64,000 bases of DNA from Nostoc sp. LEGE 06077 (GCF_015207705.1 NZ_JADEWI010000001.1:124001-188000); one strand, 5' to 3'. Positions 51,994 to 61,200 are shown, counted from the stretch's first letter. Translations and numbers: made by a program. The notes: generated by a model not told the origin, from the letters alone.

Positions 51994-52119
51994 ACACTAG
52001 CCTGTTGATTAATTCATATTCAATACTAAATTACTCGTAATTGTTCACTTAGAGTTAAAAAATAACCATCTTGGATTGTATGTCGGTGTTTAATTTCAAA
52101 GCTATACCTGTTTGCACAT

Positions 52120-52135
52120 TGTGAGTCTCATCACA
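52120..52135. promoter_or_regulatory. CRP-type site (TGTGA-N6-TCACA)
   Basis: TGTGAGTCTCATCACA matches the perfect CRP/SyCRP1 consensus. It lies between the divergent BMP operon (start 51993) and the secreted-protein gene (start 52197), 127 and 62 bp away, so it could serve either. Confidence 0.45.
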
Positions 52136-52196
52136 GTAACACCCTAATTACTGAAATAAAATTAATTATTTTATATCAATAAATACACATTAATAT

Positions 52197-52640
52197 ATGG
52201 ATTTACTACAACTAATTTTAGTCCTAGGTCAAGTTGTGGGAATTGTAGACGCACAGACAATTCAGCCTAAAGACAACTCAAGACAGGAATTAAATAGAGT
52301 TGTGCATCAATCTCAAATATCTACCTTCCGGGGAAAATTAATTTATGAGGAAATTCCGCCTGTGATGTCGCTTCGTGCTTATCAAGGCGAGGAATTCTTT
52401 CTAATTACCGATACATCAAACCAAAATAGATTAATTTTGCGTCCATCTCTTCAAGTTTCTCATACCAATTTGCAATCATTTCATAATCAACAAGTTGAAA
52501 TTACAGCCAAGTATGTGCAAGGGACTCGTCCAAATCTTGCTGAAACTGCTTGTCCTTTAGATGTTGAGGGTCAATGTCTGCGTCAAGGTGAGGGTTATCA
52601 AGTTTTATCTATAGTGCGATTCAAACCTCATACTAAATAA
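52197..52640 (+). CDS. Secreted hypothetical protein
   Basis: 147 residues. It begins with a signal-like segment (LLQLILVLGQVVGIVDA). The mature part contains ISTFRGKLIYEEIPPVMSLR, EFFLITDTSNQNRLILRPSL and VEITAKYVQGTRPNLAETAC, a beta-rich pattern with two cysteines (CPLDVEGQC) that could form a disulfide. I do not recognise the family. It is divergent from the BMP transporter operon with a CRP-like site between them. Confidence 0.6.
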   Translation: MDLLQLILVLGQVVGIVDAQTIQPKDNSRQELNRVVHQSQISTFRGKLIYEEIPPVMSLRAYQGEEFFLITDTSNQNRLILRPSLQVSHTNLQSFHNQQVEITAKYVQGTRPNLAETACPLDVEGQCLRQGEGYQVLSIVRFKPHTK

Positions 52641-52934
52641 GCACTTCGCTATAAATCTTTGCGTGAGGTATAAAATTATTCAACTATTTATTTATTAATA
52701 ATTTTGAGAGTATTCACTCATTTTATTTCCAACTATTTAGTTAGTTGCTAATTATCAATAAAGAAAATTTTATAGCACTTATAATTATCACAAATTGATT
52801 AATTATACCTAACGCCTCATTCTCTTTAATACTGATAAGACAAGGTTTTCAAGATTAGCAATCAAAATGAGATTTGAGTAAATAGTACTAGAAAACTTAA
52901 AATTCGTAACTTGAATTAATTTAATTATTTTGCC
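52641..52934. other. AT-rich interval before the NDH-2 leader
   Basis: About 290 bases without ORFs or repeats. The conserved leader of the NDH-2 gene starts immediately after. Confidence 0.3.
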
Positions 52935-53027
52935 AATTGTTCAACATAGACTGTAACAAATATCATGAATTTGTTACATATTAGTTAAGAATAGTTACAA
53001 ACCTCTTAACACAAGGAAATATTAATT
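52935..53027 (+). promoter_or_regulatory. Conserved promoter and leader of NDH-2 paralogue A
   Basis: AGTTACAAACCTCTTAACAC followed by AAGGAAATATT is nearly identical to the leader of paralogue B. Upstream, TGTAACAAAT (52952-52961) and ATTTGTTACA (52969-52978) form a perfect 10-bp inverted repeat with a 7-base spacer, a likely operator. The AAGGA ribosome site is conserved in both. Confidence 0.6.
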
Positions 53028-54395
53028 ATGCAAGCTTCACTTGAGAATCATCAACCACATGAAGTCGTAATTGTTGGTGGTGGCTTTGGTGGACTGTATG
53101 CAGCAAAGGCACTTGCTAAAGCGAATGTCAATGTTACCCTCATCGATAAACGAAACTTTCATTTATTTCAGCCACTCTTATATCAAGTTGCAACGGGGGC
53201 GCTATCACCTGCTGATATTTCCGCACCATTGCGCTCAATCCTCAGCAAAAGCAAAAATACCAAAGTGGTGCTAGGAGAAGTAAATGAGATTAATCCAGAA
53301 GCACAACAAGTTATTTTGGCTGATAGAATAATCCCTTATGATACATTAATTGTCGCCACAGGTGCAAAGCATTCTTACTTTGGTAAAGATAACTGGAGAG
53401 AAGTTGCGCCTGGCTTAAAAACCGTTGAAGATGCGATCGAAATGCGTCGCCGGATCTTTAAGGCATTTGAAGCAGCAGAACATGAAACTGATCCGCAAAA
53501 ACGCCGTGCTTTATTGACTTTCGTGATTGTGGGTGCTGGCCCTACCGGGGTAGAATTAGCAGGCGCGATCGCCGAATTAGCATACAAAACCCTGCAAGAA
53601 GACTTCCGCAACATCGACACCGCCGAAACCAGAATTTTACTATTGCAAGGGGGCGATCGCATCCTCCCACACATTTCGCCAGGATTATCCCAAGAAGCAG
53701 AAAAATCCTTAACACAACTGGGTGTAATTGTCCAGACAAAAACCCGTGTGACCAATATTGAAAACGATATCATTACCCTCAAACAAGGTGATGAATTCAA
53801 AGAAATAGCCGCCAAAACTGTATTATGGGCAGCAGGCGTACAAGGTTCAGCAATGGGCAAAGTCTTAGCTCAAAAAACTGGGGTAGAATGCGATCGCAGC
53901 GGACGAGTGATTGTCGAACCAGACTTAAGCATTAAAGGACACAAAAACATTTTCGTTGTCGGAGACTTAGCCAACTTCTCCCACCAAAATGGTCAACCCC
54001 TCCCTGGTGTCGCACCCGTCGCTAAACAAGAAGGCGAATACGTTGCAGCATTAATTCAAAAACGCCTGCAAGGTAAAACTCTGCGACCATTTAAATACAC
54101 TGATTTTGGCAACCTAGCCATGATTGGCAAAAATTCAGCCGTTGTAGACATAGGTTTGATCAAATTAAAAGGCTTCTCTGCATGGGTATTCTGGCTATTG
54201 ATTCACATCTACTTCTTAATTGAGTTTGACAGCAAAGTATTAGTCATGATTCAGTGGGGATGGAACTACCTCACCCGTAAACGTAGCGCCAGATTGATTA
54301 CCGAAAAAGAATCTCTAGGATTCGCTACATTTGAAGATAGTCATAGCAGAAATTCTTACACACCAGCTAACAATAGACAGGCGCTCAACGCCTAA
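53028..54395 (+). CDS. Type II NADH dehydrogenase (NDH-2), paralogue A
   Basis: 455 residues. FAD-binding GGGFGGLYAAKAL (18-30) and NAD(P)H-binding VIVGAGPTGVELAGAIAELA define the two Rossmann folds, and the C-terminal membrane-contact segment is FSAWVFWLLIHIYFLIEFDS. It oxidises NAD(P)H and reduces quinone without proton pumping. A paralogue about 80% identical by eye lies convergent at 56794-58113, and both share the 5' leader. The protein differs most at the C-terminal 35 residues. Confidence 0.88.
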   Translation: MQASLENHQPHEVVIVGGGFGGLYAAKALAKANVNVTLIDKRNFHLFQPLLYQVATGALSPADISAPLRSILSKSKNTKVVLGEVNEINPEAQQVILADRIIPYDTLIVATGAKHSYFGKDNWREVAPGLKTVEDAIEMRRRIFKAFEAAEHETDPQKRRALLTFVIVGAGPTGVELAGAIAELAYKTLQEDFRNIDTAETRILLLQGGDRILPHISPGLSQEAEKSLTQLGVIVQTKTRVTNIENDIITLKQGDEFKEIAAKTVLWAAGVQGSAMGKVLAQKTGVECDRSGRVIVEPDLSIKGHKNIFVVGDLANFSHQNGQPLPGVAPVAKQEGEYVAALIQKRLQGKTLRPFKYTDFGNLAMIGKNSAVVDIGLIKLKGFSAWVFWLLIHIYFLIEFDSKVLVMIQWGWNYLTRKRSARLITEKESLGFATFEDSHSRNSYTPANNRQALNA

Positions 54396-54546
54396 TCTGT
54401 TTATCTCTGCGTAAATCCTCAAATTAATTACTGCGATCGCTTTCTTTTTAAATAGACTTAAATCTTCAAACAGATATTTATAGTTTATCGGTAAAAAATT
54501 ACAATATATATATTACTATTCCAGAAATTTACTCATATTATTTATT

Positions 54547-55872
54547 TTGGCTCAAGATTCAGCATTCATCCGCCATTTTGTCAAACTTGCATCTGTAAAT
54601 GTGCTGTCAAACTTAATGGTTCCCTTAGCTGGACTATTAGATGTCATATTTTTAGGACATTTAACCGAAATTCGGCATTTAGCAGGTGTAGCACTAGCAA
54701 CAATTTTATTCAACTATATTTATTGGACATTTGGTTTTTTACGTATGGGTACAACCGGAATGGTTGCACAGGCGATAGGACGTAAAGATCATCAATCAGT
54801 GCTGTTAATTGGGTTACAGCATGGAATTTTAGCCTTGATATTAGGTCTTACCATTATTATTTTGCAACACCCTTTACAAATAATCGGTTTTGCAATTTTA
54901 AGTGCAACACCAGAAGTTAAGAAATCTGGTGTCGAATTCTATAATGCTTTAGTTTGGGGTGCGCCAGCAACACTAATTAACTTTGTCTTAATTGGCTGGT
55001 TTTTGGGTCAGGCAAAAAGTAGTAAGGTGTTGTTACTTTCATTTGTTAGTAACTGTGCAAATGTCTTACTGGATTATCTATTTATTGTGCAATGGGGATG
55101 GGAAAGTAGAGGCGCAGGTTTAGCAACAGCCATCAGCCAATATCTCATGCTCATAGTAGGTATTGCGCTATGTTATCCAGAAGTTTCCTTAAGACAGATA
55201 CGCGCTTTAAAGCAAAAACTATTTGACCTGTCCGCCTTAAAATCAGCCTTAATTCTCAATGGAGAAATTATTCTGCGGACTTTTGCCTTGATATCAACAA
55301 TGGCAATGTTTACCAATTTAAGTTCTATATTTGGGACGGAAATTTTAGCAGCCAACACTATACTTATGCAAATTGTTGGCTTGTCAGCATATTTTATTGA
55401 TGGTTTAGCATTCGCTACTGAAAGTTTAGCAGGAATTTATCAAGGTAGTGGCAATACTAGTTCTTTAAAACAACTTTTAAAAATTTCTCTCATCAGCAGT
55501 TTGATTATAGGCTTAACCTTTGCTGGTGGATTTATTTTAGCTCCAGAATCACTGCTAAGATTATTGACAAATCATACTGAAATTATCAATAACTTGCGTG
55601 CTTATGTTCCTTGGTTATTACCAGTTTTAGGATTTGGTTCCATTGCTTATGCACTAGACGGTTATTTTTTAGGATTAACCCAAGGACATATACTCCGCCA
55701 AGCAATGCTTCAAGCCACAGCGATCGGGTTTATTCCATTGGCTATTACAGCTTGGTATTTCCATAATAGTCACCTACTATGGCTCTCTATGTCTTTATTT
55801 ATGGCCGCCAGAGCAATAACTTTAATACTACACTTACCAACAACATTAACTAAATATTCTAGTAACCTCTGA
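54547..55872 (+). CDS. MATE-family efflux transporter (DinF-like)
   Basis: 441 residues with about 12 hydrophobic helices. The N-terminal LASVNVLSNLMVPLAGLLDV continuing to IFLGHLTEIRHLAGVALAT is typical of DinF/NorM-like MATE proteins. The internal WGWESRGAGLATAISQYLML is the conserved second-half repeat motif. It starts at TTG 54547 because no ATG or GTG fits upstream. Substrate unknown, Na+ or H+ driven. It lies 151 bp after NDH-2 A on the same strand. Confidence 0.88.
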   Translation: MAQDSAFIRHFVKLASVNVLSNLMVPLAGLLDVIFLGHLTEIRHLAGVALATILFNYIYWTFGFLRMGTTGMVAQAIGRKDHQSVLLIGLQHGILALILGLTIIILQHPLQIIGFAILSATPEVKKSGVEFYNALVWGAPATLINFVLIGWFLGQAKSSKVLLLSFVSNCANVLLDYLFIVQWGWESRGAGLATAISQYLMLIVGIALCYPEVSLRQIRALKQKLFDLSALKSALILNGEIILRTFALISTMAMFTNLSSIFGTEILAANTILMQIVGLSAYFIDGLAFATESLAGIYQGSGNTSSLKQLLKISLISSLIIGLTFAGGFILAPESLLRLLTNHTEIINNLRAYVPWLLPVLGFGSIAYALDGYFLGLTQGHILRQAMLQATAIGFIPLAITAWYFHNSHLLWLSMSLFMAARAITLILHLPTTLTKYSSNL

Positions 55873-55966
55873 ATCAAGCAATAAAAGTTGGGTTGCGATT
55901 GCTAATACTTCGTCTAAATCGCTACGATAGCATTAGCAATCACTTATAGAATTCCTATATCCTCAA

Positions 55967-56233
55967 ATGGCACAGCACGAAACTCCACTTGTAGGTGAAG
56001 CATTAATTAAAGAAGTCTGTCGGCGAATTCGGGTAGCCCGTAGCTATTGGGATGCTCATAACAATGCTGCTTGTCGGGGTGAGCGTGAACGCGCATTAGC
56101 TCTTTACAACAAACTGACTAAAGAAGAAAAAGAGCAGATTCCACAAGTGTTGCGTGTGTGGTTGCGTTATCGGAGCGAGAAATACTTCGGTAAACACAGA
56201 ACACCACCTAAGTCGGGACGAAAATCAAAGTAG
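55967..56233 (+). CDS. Conserved small basic hypothetical protein
   Basis: 88 residues. A helical arrangement: ALIKEVCRRIRVARSYWDAH, GERERALALYNKLTKEEKEQ and VLRVWLRYRSEKYFGKHRTP, ending in a lysine-rich tail. The charge and helix-rich pattern look like a nucleic-acid or ribosome-associated protein, but I recognise no family. Start ATG 55967. It sits between the MATE gene and a secreted Gln-rich protein gene. Confidence 0.6.
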   Translation: MAQHETPLVGEALIKEVCRRIRVARSYWDAHNNAACRGERERALALYNKLTKEEKEQIPQVLRVWLRYRSEKYFGKHRTPPKSGRKSK

Positions 56234-56299
56234 TCGTCTTTTATCATTCTATTTGGATTTAGTAATACTTTTGTTCTATTCAAGTTTTGAGAAAACTGT

Positions 56300-56659
56300 A
56301 TGAATAATTCATTGCCAATAAAATCAGGGTTACTACTTGTTATTCTGACAACAAATTTAGGAGTTTATTCTCCTGTACAGGCTGGAACTAATCAGAAGAT
56401 AGCCCAAAAACCACAGTACATAAATCACCCAATAAAACAAGTGAAGAAACAATCGACTTCTCAAGAACTCTGGGAAAGATTTAGACAACGACAAGATGAA
56501 AATAGACTACAACAACAACATCGACTCGAACAATTTCGTATCGAAAATCAACTCAGGCAACAACAGTTTGAGCCATTGCTAAGAGATAGAATCAGGGAAC
56601 AACAAAGCCAAGAAATAGAGACACTCAGATTACAACAAAAACTGAGAAATCCGCAATAA
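56300..56659 (+). CDS. Secreted Gln/Arg-rich coiled-coil protein
   Basis: 119 residues. A signal peptide (GLLLVILTTNLGVYSPVQAG, cleavage near residue 29) precedes a highly charged Gln/Arg/Glu-rich region (ENRLQQQHRLEQFRIENQLR) of coiled-coil character. No known family. It is probably periplasmic or envelope-bound. It is convergent with NDH-2 paralogue B, with 134 bp between. Confidence 0.6.
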   Translation: MNNSLPIKSGLLLVILTTNLGVYSPVQAGTNQKIAQKPQYINHPIKQVKKQSTSQELWERFRQRQDENRLQQQHRLEQFRIENQLRQQQFEPLLRDRIREQQSQEIETLRLQQKLRNPQ

Positions 56660-56793
56660 GCTACTTTGGCAATGAATTCAATACTATATCTATAGCAGTC
56701 CTATTTCCTGGGTGAAAAAACAAAGTACATTTGTACGTCATTCTTTCCTATTCCCTGCCTTAACAAGTAGTTTTTACAACTAATTTAGGATTG

Positions 56794-58113
56794 CTATTGT
56801 ACATTAACAGTTTTTGCTTCGACAAAAGCTTCCCGCCCTGTAATCAATCTAGAGCGACGATTACGAGTAATATAATTCCATGCCCACTGAAATACTACTA
56901 GTAATTTAGTGTCAAACTCGATTAAGAAGTAGATGTGAATTAATAGCCAAAATACCCAAGCAACGAAACCTTGGAGTTTGATTAAGCCTAAATCTACAAC
57001 AGCTAAATTTTGCCCAATCATTGCTAAACTACCTACGTCGTTGTAATGAAATTGGGGCAAAGTCTGACCTTTAAGCCGTCGTTTAATCAGTTTAGCTACA
57101 TACTCTCCTTGTTGTGTGGCTACGGGTGCTACACCAGGTAAGGGTTTACCATTTTGATGGGAGAAGTTACCTAAATCTCCAACTACAAAAATGTTTTTAT
57201 AATCCCTGATACTCAAGTCTGGTTCTACAATCACACGTCCGGCGTGATCACATTCTACACCTGTACGTTCTGCGAGAACTTGTCCCATTGGAGAGGCTTT
57301 GACACCTGCTGCCCACAATATAGTTTTTGAGGGAATTTCTTTTACTTCACCATCTTTTTTGAAGGTAACGATGTCATCTTCAATATTTGTTACGCGGGTT
57401 TTAGTTTGGATAACCACACCCAACTTTTGCAAGGATGCTGCTGCTACTTCTGACAACTCTGGTGCAATGTGTGGGAGGATGCGATCGCCCCCTTGCAATA
57501 GTAAAATTTTTGTTTCTGAGGTGTTGATGCTGCGAAAATCTTCTTTGAGGGTTTTGTATGCTAACTCGGCGATCGCACCTGCTAATTCTACACCAGTCGG
57601 GCCACCCCCTACAATCACAAAGGTCAACCAAGCACGGCGTTTTTCGGGATCATTTTCGCTTTCTGCTGCTTCAAATGCACCAAATATCCGGCGACGCATT
57701 TCGATAGCATCTTCAACAGTTTTCAAGCCAGGAGCAACATCTTTCCAGTGATCTTTACCAAAATAAGAATGGTTAGCACCTGTAGCGACAATTAATGTGT
57801 CATAAGGAACTACTTTATCATCCAAAATAACTTGTTGCGCTTTTGGATTAATGTCCTTGACTTCTCCTAGCAACACTTGTGTATTCTTGCTTTTGCTAAA
57901 TACGGCTCGTAACGGCGAGGAAATGTCCCCAGGTGATAAAGTACCTGTGGCAACTTGATATAAAAGTGGCTGAAATAAATGAAAGTTACGTTTATCGATG
58001 AGAGTAATACTTACATTGGCTTTCCCCAGAGTCTTTGCTGTATATAGCCCACCAAAGCCACCACCGACAATGACAACTTGATGTAGTGCATTCTTATCAC
58101 CTGAGACTTCCAT
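56794..58113 (-). CDS. Type II NADH dehydrogenase (NDH-2), paralogue B
   Basis: 439 residues from ATG 58113; 15 further codons upstream belong to the leader. FAD loop GGGFGGLYTAKTL, NAD loop VIVGGGPTGVELAGAIAELA and the C-terminal FVAWVFWLLIHIYFLIEFDT match paralogue A closely. Same reaction: rotenone-insensitive NAD(P)H:quinone oxidoreductase at the membrane surface. It faces paralogue A, with MATE, a hypothetical and a Gln-rich protein gene between, an inverted arrangement that arose by duplication. Confidence 0.88.
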   Translation of the reverse strand: MEVSGDKNALHQVVIVGGGFGGLYTAKTLGKANVSITLIDKRNFHLFQPLLYQVATGTLSPGDISSPLRAVFSKSKNTQVLLGEVKDINPKAQQVILDDKVVPYDTLIVATGANHSYFGKDHWKDVAPGLKTVEDAIEMRRRIFGAFEAAESENDPEKRRAWLTFVIVGGGPTGVELAGAIAELAYKTLKEDFRSINTSETKILLLQGGDRILPHIAPELSEVAAASLQKLGVVIQTKTRVTNIEDDIVTFKKDGEVKEIPSKTILWAAGVKASPMGQVLAERTGVECDHAGRVIVEPDLSIRDYKNIFVVGDLGNFSHQNGKPLPGVAPVATQQGEYVAKLIKRRLKGQTLPQFHYNDVGSLAMIGQNLAVVDLGLIKLQGFVAWVFWLLIHIYFLIEFDTKLLVVFQWAWNYITRNRRSRLITGREAFVEAKTVNVQ

Positions 58114-58208
58114 AAAAATATTTCCTTGTGTTAAGAGATTTGTAACTTTTCTTAACAAAGATGTAACAGAATTATGATGCGATTGCCGTCTATTTAGAAC
58201 AATTTACA
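58114..58208 (-). promoter_or_regulatory. Conserved leader of NDH-2 paralogue B
   Basis: The minus strand reads AGTTACAAATCTCTTAACAC then AAGGAAATATT before ATG, with a single mismatch to paralogue A over 31 bases. Similarity continues about 60 bases further upstream (ATTGTTC, ATAGAC, GTTACAT), but the left arm of A's 10-bp inverted repeat is not conserved. Confidence 0.6.
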
Positions 58209-58275
58209 AAACACAAAAAGTAGTCAAAGTTATAGAGTTAATCCTCCTACTGTCATTAAGTAAAAAATGACCATC

Positions 58276-58461
58276 TTAACGAGTTAGGTTTATTTGTGAC
58301 GAACTAATTAAACCTTCAAAATCCTTAATCGGTGGCGTACCGAACATCCGAAAATATGCGCGGCTGAACTGTGAGAAATTTTCATAACCCAATTGATAAG
58401 CAGCATTAGCTCCATCTGATTTTTCTGTCAACATCAGACAACGCACTTCTAATAGTCTTAA
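58276..58461 (-). pseudogene. AraC-family regulator remnant (C-terminal HTH)
   Basis: The frame bounded by a TAA immediately upstream (58462-58464) and TAA at 58276 reads LRLLEVRCLMLTEKSDGANA then AYQLGYENFSQFSRAYFRMF and GTPPIKDFEG. This is the second helix-turn-helix of AraC-type regulators (A.Q.GYxxxSxFSRxFxxxFGxPP). The N-terminal sensor and first helix-turn-helix are missing. Confidence 0.7.
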
Positions 58462-58599
58462 TTACTTTTGATGTTACTTTTTTAAAATGGTGATGGAAAG
58501 ATGAAACTGGCAGTAAAACGGCTAAATAGACCACAGAAAAAGGTGGTATTGGCTGTTAAAAATCTATTATGTTTACTTTGATTCAAAGTAGGACAAAGT

Positions 58600-58764
58600 A
58601 TGATTGCTGTGAGATATTTTGCATTCTTTGTACTACTATTAGCAGGACTATTATCATCAATGAAACAAATGAGTCTTGCATTAGATGAAGGAAATCTTGA
58701 GCGCTTCACTCTTTGGACAAGTATTGCTTCTTTCATTGCCGGCTTACCAATTATACTATGGTGA
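58600..58764 (+). CDS. Small membrane protein, 54 residues
   Basis: ATG 58600 reads MIAVRYFAFFVLLLAGLLSS, then MKQMSLALDEGNLERFTLWT, then SIASFIAGLPIILW before TGA: two hydrophobic segments separated by a short charged loop. Both hydrophobic-helix boundaries and codon usage look genuine. AAAGTA stands 5 bases before the ATG as a weak ribosome site. I recognise no family. The strand opposite has a 96-codon frame without protein features. Confidence 0.5.
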   Translation: MIAVRYFAFFVLLLAGLLSSMKQMSLALDEGNLERFTLWTSIASFIAGLPIILW

Positions 58765-58900
58765 ATTTTCAACCAACATTCCGCCAGTAATCATCCCTAG
58801 CGCATTCAAGATAAAATTTCCATAGCACATTGGGGAATTGTTACAGATAGCCATGCGGTAAAAACGACGGGAAAGTACTTTGAGTATAATGTAGTTATTT

Positions 58901-60319
58901 TTATTTACCAATACAGAATCGGCTAAAAATTCGCTCTAAAACTGACTCGGTAACTTCTTCGCCAGTGATTTCTCCTAATGCTTGAATTGCACCACGCAAA
59001 TCAATTGTCCAAAAGTCTAGAGGTAATTGTTGGGTAATTGTAGCTTGTACTTGTTCTAAGGAGATTTTCGCTTGGGTTAAAGCGGCTGCTTGTCTTTGAT
59101 TAATGGCTAAATCCATATCAGCCGCTTGGATTGTTCCGAGTTTGACTTTTGCTAAAATAGCTGTTTCTAAATCATCAATGCCTTGATTTTGAGAAGCGGC
59201 TGTGAAAATCTTCGACTGGGGATTTTGGACTTCGGCTGCGTTCAGTCGAACGATTTGGGATTGAAGAAGTTGGCTTGCAGTTTCGTCAACTAAATCAATT
59301 TTGTTAATGACTAAAATTAAAGGACGATGTTGTACTTGGGCGTAAATTTCTTGGTCGCCTTCAGTCCAACCCGCACTAGCATCGATGGTGAACAAGACTA
59401 AATCGGCAGCATTAGCCGCACGGCGCGATCGCTCTACGCCGATTTTTTCTACTTGGTCGGCGGTTTCTCGAATGCCTGCTGTATCTAGCACTTGTACAGG
59501 AATTCCGCCCACAACTAATTGGGATTCTACAATATCGCGGGTTGTGCCGGGTAAGTCGGTAACAATGGCGCGATCGCTCCGGCTCCAAGCATTCAACAAG
59601 CTTGATTTGCCCACATTCGGACGACCGACAATTGCCACTTTTAACCCTGTACGCAACAATTCACCTTTATCTCTTGTGGCTAATAACTGAGTAATTTCGG
59701 CGGCAATCTTGTCAATTTCTGAGATAATGCTCTTATCATCCAGCGGAGGTAAATCTTCCTCAAAATCGATTCTGGCTTCAATTTCAGCCAAAATATCTAA
59801 ACAGTTGGCGCGTAACTGGCGGATGGGATGAGCTAATTTTCCTTGTAGCCCAGCTAAAGCAGTTTGGGCAGCTTGGGCAGATTTCGCACCGACTAAATCA
59901 GCAATACTTTCGGCTTGGGTTAAATCTAGTCTGCCATTCAAAAACGCCCGTAAGGTGAATTCTCCCGGCTGTGCTAATCTTGCACCATTTTCCAGACATA
60001 ATTGCAAAACCTGTTGAACAGCAATAATCCCACCATGACAATGAAATTCCACCACATCTTCGCGTGTGTAGGAACGCGGTGCTTTCATTACTAGTAGTAA
60101 GGCTTCATCTACAAGTTTTTGGGTTTGGGGATGGCGAATATAACCGTAGAGAATGCGGTGGCTTTCCCAAGCTTGCTTTCCTGGTGCGTGAAATAACGTT
60201 TGGGCGATCGCCATTGCGTGGGAACCAGACACGCGCACAATACTAACGCTACCTTGTTGGGGGACAACAGCAGTAGCGATCGCGGCGATGGTTCCAGTGG
60301 TAGCAAAGATTTCTGACAT
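58901..60319 (-). CDS. mnmE: tRNA modification GTPase MnmE
   Basis: 472 residues. N-terminal TrmE domain ([20 protein letters not shown], formyl-THF site), then the G domain: G1 [10 protein letters not shown]3 DTAGIRET, G4 NKID, and the C-terminal CIGK with the catalytic Cys. With MnmG it builds the cmnm5 group at tRNA wobble uridine 34. Between G4 and the G5-like [10 protein letters not shown] an insert [17 protein letters not shown] is read from a dispersed intergenic-type repeat (59209-59262), not expected in most orthologues. Confidence 0.93.
   Translation of the reverse strand: MSEIFATTGTIAAIATAVVPQQGSVSIVRVSGSHAMAIAQTLFHAPGKQAWESHRILYGYIRHPQTQKLVDEALLLVMKAPRSYTREDVVEFHCHGGIIAVQQVLQLCLENGARLAQPGEFTLRAFLNGRLDLTQAESIADLVGAKSAQAAQTALAGLQGKLAHPIRQLRANCLDILAEIEARIDFEEDLPPLDDKSIISEIDKIAAEITQLLATRDKGELLRTGLKVAIVGRPNVGKSSLLNAWSRSDRAIVTDLPGTTRDIVESQLVVGGIPVQVLDTAGIRETADQVEKIGVERSRRAANAADLVLFTIDASAGWTEGDQEIYAQVQHRPLILVINKIDLVDETASQLLQSQIVRLNAAEVQNPQSKIFTAASQNQGIDDLETAILAKVKLGTIQAADMDLAINQRQAAALTQAKISLEQVQATITQQLPLDFWTIDLRGAIQALGEITGEEVTESVLERIFSRFCIGK
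59209..59262. repeat. TTCGACTG/CAGTCGAA repeat inside mnmE
   Basis: TTCGACTGGGGATTTTGGAC on the plus strand is followed by TTCGGCTGCGTTCAGTCGAA and CGATTTGGGATTG. The inverted TTCGACTG...CAGTCGAA arms are characteristic of a non-coding cyanobacterial repeat, but here they stay in frame with MnmE. Confidence 0.6.
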
Positions 60320-60362
60320 TGTTTATTTATCTCACACAACGGCGCAAAGGTCTTTTTGAGAG

Positions 60363-61025
60363 TTAATTCTTACGTACTAAGGTCAAGCCGTCGGCAATTG
60401 GGATTAAACTGAGGGTGATGCGGGAATCTTGATGGAGTTTTTGATTGAAAGCGCGGATTTTTTTGGTGCGATTGTCTTGTACTTGGATATCTGCAACTCT
60501 ACCCGACCATAAAACATTATCAATAGCAATTAATCCACCCGGACGTATGAGTTTTAGCGATCGCTCATAGTAACCATCATAATTACTTTTGTCAGCATCA
60601 ATGAACGCAAAATCAAAAGTTTCGGCTTCACCATCTGTTAACAGTCGGTCTAAAGTCTCCATTGCTGGGGCGAGATGTAAGTCTATTTTCTCGGCGACTC
60701 CCGCTTGTTGCCAATAACGACGAGCGATCGCGGTAAACTCTTCACTAATATCACAAGCTACGACTTTGCCTGTTTTTGGCAATGCTAACGCCACAACTAA
60801 AGTACTATAGCCCGTAAATACGCCAATTTCTAAAGTTTTCTGCGCTCCAATTAACTGTACCAGCAAAGACATCAACTGCCCTTGTTCTGGTGCAATTTGC
60901 ATTCTCCCCATTGGATGTTGGGCGGTTTCTTGGCGCAGTTGCGTTAATATTTCCGCTTCTCGCACCGATACAGATAGTAAATATTCATATAAATTTTCTT
61001 CCAAACCCAACGTTTGAGTAGTCAT
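60363..61025 (-). CDS. Class I SAM-dependent O-methyltransferase (CCoAOMT-like), paralogue 2
   Basis: 220 residues from ATG 61025; nine upstream codons in the frame are not conserved. Motifs LEIGVFTGYSTLVVALALP, ACDISEEF, FDFAFIDADKSNYDGYY and IDNVLWSGRV are those of the metal-dependent O-methyltransferase family. It is a close paralogue of the protein at 21228-21893 and lies 44 bp from mnmE on the same strand. The 119-bp MITE copy 2 sits just upstream of it (61082). Substrate unknown. Confidence 0.85.
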   Translation of the reverse strand: MTTQTLGLEENLYEYLLSVSVREAEILTQLRQETAQHPMGRMQIAPEQGQLMSLLVQLIGAQKTLEIGVFTGYSTLVVALALPKTGKVVACDISEEFTAIARRYWQQAGVAEKIDLHLAPAMETLDRLLTDGEAETFDFAFIDADKSNYDGYYERSLKLIRPGGLIAIDNVLWSGRVADIQVQDNRTKKIRAFNQKLHQDSRITLSLIPIADGLTLVRKN

Positions 61026-61081
61026 CAAGATAAAAGGCGCTGTAATTGGCAATACATAGTAATTTTAAATCACTCTGCAAA

Positions 61082-61200
61082 TATAGCGTTTCCGACTCTG
61101 GTGAGGTACAAAATTACCCCTCCCCAACCCTCCCCTTGGCAAGGGGAGGGTGCACGAAAGCGCGGGTGGGGTGTATTTAATGTGCTTAGGAATTGCTATA
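61082..61200. mobile_element. 119-bp MITE, copy 2 (inverted relative to copy 1)
   Basis: Begins TATAGCGTTTCCGACTCTGG and ends AGGAATTGCTATA. Exactly the same length as copy 1 and similar over its whole length when reverse-complemented. Copy 2 retains a clean CCTCCCC TTGGCAAG GGGAGGG hairpin, while copy 1 has mismatches. Confidence 0.75.

Noticed and set aside
58482-58772. 96-codon minus-strand frame
   Set aside because: Antisense to the better supported 54-residue membrane protein frame and lacks protein features.
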